Shown here one piece after another: positions 1-5,977 of a stretch of DNA of 9,232 bases. Both the position numbers and the translations under genes were made by a program. Numbering within the stretch: position 1 is the stretch's first letter; every line of letters starts with the position of its first letter. The notes beneath the pieces are model-generated. The model saw only the letters and a list, made by a program, of their open reading frames with translations, was not told the DNA's origin and ran no database searches. Source of the DNA: JBGSPQ01 sp041738505 (GTDB lineage Bacteria > Patescibacteriota > Gracilibacteria > UBA1369); contig JBGSPQ010000016.1 of NCBI GenBank assembly GCA_041738505.1, positions 1 through 9,232 on the forward strand. The letters are read 5' to 3'.

Positions 1-75
1 CCATTGCATTCTCATTTTTGCCAATGCTTTTTGCTTAACTTCTTGTTTGATTTTATGTATTTCTGATTTGGACAT
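1..75 (-). CDS. N-terminal fragment of a divergent hypothetical gene (runs off left edge)
   Basis: On the minus strand an ATG at 75-73 opens a frame that stays open for 25 codons to the window edge. The peptide begins MSKSEIHKIKQEVKQKALAK and is rich in Lys, Glu and Gln in a pattern that would form an amphipathic or coiled helix. No signal peptide is visible. There is no Shine-Dalgarno motif before the ATG (the upstream bases read aaaaacacg), as for the other genes here. The start codon lies inside one arm of a 12-bp inverted repeat, and plausible -10-like sequence lies about 60 nt upstream, which favours a real gene start over chance. Only 25 codons are visible, so no function can be given. 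It could be a chance frame, but its position opposite a strong rightward promoter suits a divergent gene pair. Confidence 0.55.
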   Translation of the reverse strand, partial: MSKSEIHKIKQEVKQKALAKMRMQW

Positions 76-120
76 CGTGTTTTTGTTAGGTGTAAGCTAT
101 TTAACTTTAACACGGTGTCC
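70..120. repeat. 12-bp inverted repeat overlapping the leftward start codon
   Basis: Arms at 70-81 (GGACATCGTGTT) and 109-120 (AACACGGTGTCC) are complementary at 11 of 12 positions, separated by 27 nt. On the plus-strand transcript the odd pair is a T-G wobble. On the minus-strand transcript it is a C-A mismatch falling on the A of the start ATG (75-73). A leftward transcript starting near 127 would carry both arms, so the start codon would lie within the stem. The element is either an RNA hairpin limiting translation of the leftward gene or a dyad binding site for a dimeric regulator. No U-tract follows either arm in a terminator arrangement. Confidence 0.5.
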
Positions 121-133
121 TAAATGTCTGTGT

Positions 134-166
134 ACTATATATGAACCATTACGTTATTATTGACAA
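134..166 (-). promoter_or_regulatory. Possible leftward promoter (weak)
   Basis: On the minus strand TTGTCA (166-161) is followed after 19 nt by TATATA (141-136) or after 17 nt by CATATA (143-138). TATAGT (139-134) is a better -10 match, but its spacing of 21 nt is too long. A start of transcription near 127-130 would give a leader of about 50 nt before the ATG at 75. The spacing ambiguity makes this a tentative call. Confidence 0.3.
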
Positions 167-190
167 ATGGCGCAAAATATATAATTATAC
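160..190 (+). promoter_or_regulatory. Promoter for the giant repeat gene
   Basis: A perfect TTGACA lies at 160-165, followed by an AT-rich block in which TATAAT occurs at 180-185. The spacer to that exact TATAAT is only 14 nt. ATTATA at 184-189 gives a usual 18-nt spacer with a poorer hexamer, so the -35 is clear and the exact -10 is uncertain. Initiation around 191-197 would give a leader of about 35-40 nt before the ATG at 232. The TTG of this -35 is also the first codon of the longest possible frame, which argues against using it as the translation start. Confidence 0.55.
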
Positions 191-195
191 GCGCC
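169..195. promoter_or_regulatory. Short GC dyad flanking the -10 region (possible operator)
   Basis: GGCGC at 169-173 and GCGCC at 191-195 form a perfect 5-bp inverted repeat around the AT-rich -10 block of the rightward promoter. The two arms are centred about 22 bp (two helical turns) apart, a common geometry for operators of dimeric regulators. The arms are short and the interior is not symmetric, so chance is a real possibility. Confidence 0.2.
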
Positions 196-231
196 TTTTC
201 TTCATATACCATTAATCCGGCTATAAAAATC

Positions 232-3200
232 ATGGATTCTTCCCCTCCCTCAAATCCCAATCCGCAAGCGGAAAAAATCGAAATCACTCCGGAAATGGCC
301 GAAAGGATTTCCTTGAACCTGCAGATCAAATCCAGGGATCACCAGTGGTATCTGGATTTTATCAGGCACATGGGAGATATCACAGGTGAGCATTTTAGCG
401 GGCACTCACCGCATGAATATATTTTTAGCGGCCTGCAAAAAATTGCCGAGGGCTCATCTGAATTATCAACCCGCGTATCAACCGTAATAAACGACCATTT
501 GCCCTATTTTAGTGGGTTGTTAATACTGCCGACCGGTAAATGTTGTGATTTAAAAGGCATAACCGATAGAGATAGAATGTTCGTTTCCATGGTGTCTCTG
601 GCCTATGGATGGTATATGCGCCACCTGTTAGGCAGAAAGGGCGGGAGGCTGATGGGAAAAAACATCAGTCAATATAATAGGGCTTCCCAAAAAATCTTTG
701 ACGCGTTGGATCAATCGGCGATGCTGGAATTTTTAAGCAAGCATCCTTTTTTTGATGAACTTGTTGCGGAAGAGCCCGACCGTGAATCCGCGGAAATAGA
801 AAAACGGAAAATGGCCGGCTTCAGTGAGGGGGCGCAAAAAAACATTACCGGGCTTCCTCTGCCGTCCGGATTAAAGAATGAATTTATACAGGGGGTAACA
901 AACGAAATTTTCGGGAATATTTTCGTATCATATATACGTATCACCGCCAGAGTTTTTGGAGCCAAGATATCTATGGGTGAAGGCAGGTTGGAAATTTTGG
1001 CGGAGCAGGTTGAGCCCGAGGTTATTGAAGAAATACAAAATTTTTTAAGTTACAATCGGGAAAAAACAACTCAGAAAGTTTTAAAAACCCCTGCAATCAA
1101 CCTGGAAAAATTGAAAAAGATTATTGCGCAATTTTTCTTTGACAGGGGCCAACGGGTAATAAAAAACCTGATCAAAAAAGATCTGGAGGCTCAAATGATA
1201 ATTAAGGCCCTGCAGGCGGCAATGTTACTGACCGGCGAGTTTTTAAATGAGATGGATTCTGCTGAATTGATTCATTTTACATCCCACGAATTACATGCCC
1301 GTATAATGGAAGCGCTTCCGGATCCCGCGGATACACCCGAAACCGAACAATTAAGGCAAAAAATATCGGCCAAAGCGGAGGCCGCAACCGAAACGGAAGA
1401 CGCGGCTACAGAAAAAAAAGTGGAAGAATCAGGCGGGGAGCAAATCGGGACGCCCGAAACCCGCGTGGAAATCACACCCGAAATGGTGGAGCGGGCATCC
1501 ATAAACCTGCAGATCAGATTAAGGGATGGCGACTGGTATCAGTCATTTATGCAGGTGCTGAATGAAAAAATGGAAGGCGCAATGCCATCGGATTCTTCAT
1601 TTCAAAAAATTTCCAGAGGGTTGGAAAAAATTGCCGAGACATCGCCGGCCTCTATTGAAATTATAACTGCGGTGAATACACATTTGCCCTCACTTCCGGC
1701 CAATGTCAGCGGACCGCTGTGGAAATGCTGTGATTTCGCGGGAATGAAAAAACGTGAAAAGGGTTTTGTTTCAACGGCCGCCATGGTTTACGGGTGGTAT
1801 TTGCGCCATGCATTGGGCAGGCACAACGGTAAAAGAATGGAAAAATACATTGAGGAATATAAAAAAGAAAAAGATAAAAACATGGCATACTTTACCGGCC
1901 CCGCCATTCTTGAATTTTTGAGGGGGACCCCGTTTTTTAATGAACTGATTGCGGAGGCTCCCGATCAGGAATCCGCTGAAGAGGAAAAACGAAAATTCGC
2001 CTATCTTATAAAAACCGCAACGGAAAATATAAATAATCTGCCCGTTCCCAAATCGGTAATAGAGGATTTTCTGGGGGAAATATTTTATAACGTGGATTTA
2101 ATAATTCATAATTCTTTTCTGGATGTCGTATCGGGTGTTATGAAGACGGGCGTTAAAGTAATTGACGGACGGCCGCAAATGGCGGCTGCCGAGAAAGATG
2201 CCGAAATAATTGCTGAGGTAAGCCGGGAATTGAATATGGATATAGATAAAAAAAACGCGGAAATGCTTGATGGTCCGGTGCTTAATCTTGGAATAATAAA
2301 AAACAGACTTGTAAAAACTTTTTTTGAAAAAAGCGTTAACGTGGAAAAAATATTGCGTAAAAGGGGGCGCCAATTTCAACCATTGGCACGCACTTTTCAG
2401 GCCTCAATGCTTCTTACCAGTGAATATCTTGACGAAATTTCCCCCGAGACATTATTGCATTATACGTGTCCCGAATTTTTCAACAAATTAATGGCTTCTC
2501 TGCCGGATCCCGCCCCTCCGTTATCCGCAGATTCCCCGGCTCCGTTAACCTCCCCGTCAAACGAAAACGTGGAAATCACGCCGGAGCTGATACGGCTTGC
2601 CGAAGCCAATTTTGAACTGCTTTCACAGGATCCGGAGTGGACCGTTGGTTTCTACGGATTAATATTGCGTTTGCTGGTGACCAAAGAGGCCATTGATATT
2701 AAGGAGGACAACCCGCTGGAAAATGGTTTGCAGGAGAAACATAAAGTGGATGATGGAATTCTATCCGAATACCTCGCCGGAATGGGGATGGATATTGCTG
2801 TTGACCGAATGCGACCGGGAATTACTTTCGATCAATTCATTGAGGAAATTCAAAAAAAAAGCCGGCTCATTTACCGGTCGGAAAAAATGTTGCTTCAGCT
2901 TTCGGTCAATAGAAAGTTTAGAAAGGCGGGTCAAATATTGCTGGATCGGGGTGTCAGAAAGATTTCCGCAAAAATTGCCAAATGCGATATTGCCACGGTC
3001 CTGGAATTTCTTAGGGGGACTCCGGTTTATGATTCGCTCACAAAGCCCGATCCCGACATGGCGGCGCTGCATGAATTCCGGGGGAAAATGGACGCGCTTA
3101 CAACAGCCCTGGAAAACGATATCGGCGGACTTTCATTGCCTAAAGAACAACGCGAAGACCTGATTTCGGAATTGGTTGAAAGACAGAATATTGAAGTGCT

Positions 3201-5970
3201 CATGTTTTTTGATAGTCTTGCCCAAAGTGCATTAATGCGGGGAGAAAAAAGAAAAGAAATTAATTGGCGGGGGCGGGTGGAGACTCCGGAAAATCACGGT
3301 CTTATTGAATGGGCGCAGAACAACCGGAAAGCAGATTTGAATGCAATGAAATTAGCACTTTTCGCAAGAGAATCTTTGACAATCCACGATATTAAAAAAG
3401 AATTATCCCAATACTGCAGGGAGACCATTGTCGATTTGAATGAAATCAAAAAAAACGAAAACAAGTCTTTTGAAACAAAGCATATTGACGGCATGATCAC
3501 AACATACGGCGCCGCCATCGAGTACATCGGTGGGCTTAACGCCCGTGATATGCTCAATTTAATCGATCCGAAAGTGATCCGGTCGGTTCTGGAACACATG
3601 GTCCTGCCGGTGGAAAAATCAGCCGCGGAGGATGCCCTGCCCGAATCAACTGAATCCCCCGCTAAAGCCGAAGCGACACCCGCCTCCCCGTCAAACGAAA
3701 GCTTGGAAATGACGCCGGAAATATTGGACCGCGCTTTTATAAATTTACAGATAAGGAGTCGTGATCCCGGATGGGACATTGTGGTCTTCCAGAATGCCTT
3801 GTTCACGGGAATGATGCGGGAGCCCAAGGTCATGTCACTGCAAAAAAGGCTTGTTGATAAAGTTGAACAGACAGCTATGGAACTTAATCAGGATATTCCG
3901 CTTAATGAGGGTTTGGAATCTTTGTTTTCCTCAATTGTAAGTAAATTATACATCTACCGCCCAAGATGCATGGATGCTCCGGGAATTATTCAACTTGAAC
4001 GAATGCATAAGCAAATGCATGTACAGGTACTTAGATGGGTTTTACGCCAGAAAATGGGAAGAATAGGAATCAAAAAAATGGAAAAACATTTGGATGAATA
4101 CGCAAAAGCATGGGATGGCTTCTTGAAAGCCGCTGATAAAGCCCGCATTCTTGATTGGATAAAAGAATCATCGATACACGATGAGCTGGTTTCGGCGAAT
4201 CCCGATCCGGATGATGCCGCAATGGGAAAGAGAAAACTCGATAAGGTGTTGGGATATGCAAGGCAAAACCTGAATGACATTCCGGTTCCCGAATCTCTCA
4301 GACTGCAATTTGCCAGAGACATAATGTCGATAATCCATAGCTTGTTTTTTAAATCCTTCCTGAATGCAATTTGCGATATCAAGTCAATTGAGGTTTCGTA
4401 CAACGGTGCAAAATTCCAACTGAAAATGAATGATTCACAGGATGAAAATTTTGAAACAACAATGGATTTTGCAATGGAGCTCGGCACTGAAAAAATAACG
4501 GATATTATGAGGCGCAATGAGCCATGCGGTTTTGAAAGAATAAAAAGCGTTAAAATTGCCCATTATCGCGTAATCAGAGCGTCTATAGATGGCATGCTCA
4601 AACAATACCCGCAGCAACCGTACAGGTTCTTAATTTTGGCAGTGCGGGACGCTGTGGATTTGACCATAAAGCAATTAACCGACATGGATGCGGACTTAAT
4701 TGTGCAAATGGGGTCTTTATCGACATATAATGAAATAATCGAAGCCATTCCCGATCCCGCACAGGAAATTGTGCATGGATCTTCAGCTCCCCAAACCGTG
4801 GCACGTGCTGAATCAAAAAATAATGGGGAGGATCTGTCCGAAAAAGAAAAGCTCTATTTACAGGAGGCGCTCGGGGATTTTTATCATCTTGATCCGGAAA
4901 GCTCTGAATATTCGGCGGATGATCTAATCACCGCGATAAAGGAACAGGGATTTATCGAGGAATGGACGGAGGATTTAAACCACTTGTATAGAAGCGGTGG
5001 AACGGCCATAACGGCCGACGCCGTTGAAAAATATTTAAGAGAAAATCTTGCTCAAAAGATGGAAACGGAGGAATCAAAGCCCCCCGAAAACCGCTTTACC
5101 ATGCCATCATCATTAATGCGGCGCATTGAAAGTGCGGTTGATGATTGGAATAAAATCAGGGAAGCACGGATGGAGAGAAGAAAGGAAAGGCGTGAGCGGG
5201 AGCCGGATGAGGAAAAACGAAATTATTCCCCTCGCCGGCAGTTCAGCGACAAAATAGGGGACTGTATAAGCGCGCTTTTGAGCGATTCGGTGCATTTAAG
5301 AGTGTCATCGCTGACCCAGCTGGAATCTCTGGCGCAGACTCTTGAATTGATCAACAGCCAGCTTATTGATCGCGCAGACGCAAGCGGATGGCAATACAAA
5401 AGCGTCAGCATAAAAATCAAACCGGTAATTCTGGCCTTAAGCGCAAATGCCGGAGAGGCGGAACCGGACGAAAATATTTTAAAACTCAGGGATCTGCTTG
5501 AGGAGCAAAAGAATACTGTTGCCGGCATGGAAACCGAACTGGAAGCTGTCGCGGGCGGCGCAAAGGAAAAGGAAATTAACGAGGCAAAAATCAGTGACTA
5601 CCATGAGGAGCAACAGTTTGTTGAGGGAAGTGCCGCACGGCTTCAAAAAGTGCGCGCCGAAACAAGGAAAAAGCTGACCGACTATTTCAGCCGTGTGGCC
5701 GCCGATTTAAGTTCCAGAGACGGGAACTTAAGGGACGGACTGGTTGAACTTGAAGAGGAAACCGCGGTTGCCGTTGAAAAAGCGCAAAAGGAAATTGAGC
5801 ACCTTGGAAATCTCATTATAAGCGCAGAGGATCAATTGCGGTTGGCCGGGGAAAAAGGCGGGGAAGCCGTCGTTATTGAAAAAGATATTGAAAAGCGAAA
5901 AAACGAAATGAGCGCTCTGCAAAATGATCTGTTGTCACTTTATAACGAATACGCCGACCTCTATTTTTAA
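232..5970 (+). CDS. Giant hypothetical protein with four tandem ~345-residue repeats and C-terminal coiled coil (1912 aa)
   Basis: Function is not recognised. The frame extends upstream to a TTG at 160, but that TTG is part of the -35 box, so the ATG at 232 is chosen (MDSSPPSNPN...). No Shine-Dalgarno precedes it. The N-terminus is polar, and no signal peptide or membrane segment is visible, so the protein is probably cytoplasmic. Residues about 15-366, 411-761, 779-1129 and 1157-1510 are four copies of one helical repeat. Linkers at about 367-410, 762-778 and 1130-1156 are rich in E, A, P and S. Residues about 1511-1912 are unique: a helical segment beginning LSEKEKLYLQEAL, a highly charged stretch (1644-1669, many R/E/K), then long coiled-coil-like heptads from about 1748 to the end. 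The gene heads a three-gene same-strand cluster, 7 nt before the next gene. The frame is unbroken across 5.7 kb, so it is under coding selection. A scaffold or assembly role is inference only. Confidence 0.9.
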   Translation: MDSSPPSNPNPQAEKIEITPEMAERISLNLQIKSRDHQWYLDFIRHMGDITGEHFSGHSPHEYIFSGLQKIAEGSSELSTRVSTVINDHLPYFSGLLILPTGKCCDLKGITDRDRMFVSMVSLAYGWYMRHLLGRKGGRLMGKNISQYNRASQKIFDALDQSAMLEFLSKHPFFDELVAEEPDRESAEIEKRKMAGFSEGAQKNITGLPLPSGLKNEFIQGVTNEIFGNIFVSYIRITARVFGAKISMGEGRLEILAEQVEPEVIEEIQNFLSYNREKTTQKVLKTPAINLEKLKKIIAQFFFDRGQRVIKNLIKKDLEAQMIIKALQAAMLLTGEFLNEMDSAELIHFTSHELHARIMEALPDPADTPETEQLRQKISAKAEAATETEDAATEKKVEESGGEQIGTPETRVEITPEMVERASINLQIRLRDGDWYQSFMQVLNEKMEGAMPSDSSFQKISRGLEKIAETSPASIEIITAVNTHLPSLPANVSGPLWKCCDFAGMKKREKGFVSTAAMVYGWYLRHALGRHNGKRMEKYIEEYKKEKDKNMAYFTGPAILEFLRGTPFFNELIAEAPDQESAEEEKRKFAYLIKTATENINNLPVPKSVIEDFLGEIFYNVDLIIHNSFLDVVSGVMKTGVKVIDGRPQMAAAEKDAEIIAEVSRELNMDIDKKNAEMLDGPVLNLGIIKNRLVKTFFEKSVNVEKILRKRGRQFQPLARTFQASMLLTSEYLDEISPETLLHYTCPEFFNKLMASLPDPAPPLSADSPAPLTSPSNENVEITPELIRLAEANFELLSQDPEWTVGFYGLILRLLVTKEAIDIKEDNPLENGLQEKHKVDDGILSEYLAGMGMDIAVDRMRPGITFDQFIEEIQKKSRLIYRSEKMLLQLSVNRKFRKAGQILLDRGVRKISAKIAKCDIATVLEFLRGTPVYDSLTKPDPDMAALHEFRGKMDALTTALENDIGGLSLPKEQREDLISELVERQNIEVLMFFDSLAQSALMRGEKRKEINWRGRVETPENHGLIEWAQNNRKADLNAMKLALFARESLTIHDIKKELSQYCRETIVDLNEIKKNENKSFETKHIDGMITTYGAAIEYIGGLNARDMLNLIDPKVIRSVLEHMVLPVEKSAAEDALPESTESPAKAEATPASPSNESLEMTPEILDRAFINLQIRSRDPGWDIVVFQNALFTGMMREPKVMSLQKRLVDKVEQTAMELNQDIPLNEGLESLFSSIVSKLYIYRPRCMDAPGIIQLERMHKQMHVQVLRWVLRQKMGRIGIKKMEKHLDEYAKAWDGFLKAADKARILDWIKESSIHDELVSANPDPDDAAMGKRKLDKVLGYARQNLNDIPVPESLRLQFARDIMSIIHSLFFKSFLNAICDIKSIEVSYNGAKFQLKMNDSQDENFETTMDFAMELGTEKITDIMRRNEPCGFERIKSVKIAHYRVIRASIDGMLKQYPQQPYRFLILAVRDAVDLTIKQLTDMDADLIVQMGSLSTYNEIIEAIPDPAQEIVHGSSAPQTVARAESKNNGEDLSEKEKLYLQEALGDFYHLDPESSEYSADDLITAIKEQGFIEEWTEDLNHLYRSGGTAITADAVEKYLRENLAQKMETEESKPPENRFTMPSSLMRRIESAVDDWNKIREARMERRKERREREPDEEKRNYSPRRQFSDKIGDCISALLSDSVHLRVSSLTQLESLAQTLELINSQLIDRADASGWQYKSVSIKIKPVILALSANAGEAEPDENILKLRDLLEEQKNTVAGMETELEAVAGGAKEKEINEAKISDYHEEQQFVEGSAARLQKVRAETRKKLTDYFSRVAADLSSRDGNLRDGLVELEEETAVAVEKAQKEIEHLGNLIISAEDQLRLAGEKGGEAVVIEKDIEKRKNEMSALQNDLLSLYNEYADLYF
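274..1329 (+). repeat. Repeat unit 1 of the giant protein (residues ~15-366)
   Basis: Landmarks are ITPE at residues 18-21, N29, D36, W39, a KCCD motif at 103-106, YGWY at 125-128 followed by RHLLGR, LEFL at 165-168, PD at 182-183 followed by ESAEIEKRK, then a GLPLP turn, and closing LPDP (PDP at 363-365). This copy is closest to unit 2, sharing the KCCD and YGWY-x-RH-x-LGR motifs. It is followed by a linker of about 45 residues rich in A, E and T. Confidence 0.85.
1462..2514 (+). repeat. Repeat unit 2 of the giant protein (residues ~411-761)
   Basis: ITPE falls at residues 414-417, N425, D432, W435, KCCD at 498-501, YGWY at 520-523 followed by RHALGR, LEFL at 560-563, PD at 577-578 followed by QESAEEEKRK, an NLPVP turn, and closing PDP at 758-760. 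Landmark offsets from ITPE match unit 1 within one residue (W +21, LEFL +146, PDP +344). It ends in a short P/S/A linker. Confidence 0.85.
2549..2585 (+). repeat. Near-identical linker block, copy A (partner at 3683-3719)
   Basis: The 37 nt at 2549-2585 and at 3683-3719 match at 34 positions, including an unbroken 18-nt identity (cctccccgtcaaacgaaa). Both encode the end of an inter-repeat linker and the start of the next unit (SPSNE...TPE). The copies are 1134 nt apart, exactly 378 codons, which is one repeat period. This DNA identity is higher than in the bodies of units 3 and 4. Confidence 0.8.
2566..3618 (+). repeat. Repeat unit 3 of the giant protein (residues ~779-1129), divergent
   Basis: ITPE is at residues 782-785, N793, D800, W803, LEFLRGTP at 924-931, PD at 939-940, a GLSLP turn, and a closing LPVE with its proline at 1126 (+344 from ITPE, as in the other units). 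The central part lacks the KCCD and YGWY motifs and is otherwise strongly diverged, but the overall length and edge motifs are kept. An A9 run lies at 2852-2860 within this unit and is in frame. Confidence 0.75.
3683..3719 (+). repeat. Near-identical linker block, copy B (partner at 2549-2585)
   Basis: This is the second copy of the 37-nt linker/repeat-start block, differing from copy A at three positions (3701, 3703 and 3711). It marks the junction of repeat units 3 and 4 in the giant protein. Confidence 0.8.
3700..4761 (+). repeat. Repeat unit 4 of the giant protein (residues ~1157-1510)
   Basis: MTPE is at residues 1160-1163, N1171, LQIRSRD ending at D1178, W1181, a partial central match (RWVLRQKMGR where units 1 and 2 have YGWYxRHxLGR), LDWI at 1307-1310, PD at 1324-1325 followed by PDDAAMGKRK, a DIPVP turn, and closing PDP at 1507-1509. 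The first 20 residues resemble unit 1 closely, while the KCCD motif is missing. Confidence 0.8.
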
Positions 5971-5977
5971 ATAACGC

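Noticed and set aside
160..231. Upstream extension of the giant gene to a TTG start at 160
   Set aside because: The TTG is part of the TTGACA -35 hexamer and the following 24 codons cover the -10 and leader; the ATG at 232 is the better start.
2852..2860. A9 run in repeat unit 3 as a frameshift or slippage site
   Set aside because: The zero frame continues intact with the expected repeat landmarks downstream (LEFLRGTP, closing proline at the right spacing), so no shift is needed; similar A-runs are common here.
2693..3163. 156-codon plus-strand frame inside the giant gene
   Set aside because: It lies in another frame fully inside repeat unit 3, whose landmarks are kept in the main frame; composition (many R, K, W, C) is typical of an out-of-frame shadow.
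3376..3395. Internal promoter with TTGACA at 3376-3381
   Set aside because: The nearest -10-like hexamer (TATTAA at 3390) is only 8 nt away and no gene starts nearby.
3294..4517. Two 175-179-codon minus-strand frames opposite the giant gene
   Set aside because: Both are antisense to repeat units 3 and 4, with Ser/Phe/Ile-rich composition expected from reverse reading of Glu/Lys-rich codons, and no promoter or start signal.
5932..5977. Separate promoter before the 674-aa gene
   Set aside because: TTGTCA at 5932-5937 has no -10-like hexamer at acceptable spacing; the 7-nt gap fits cotranscription.
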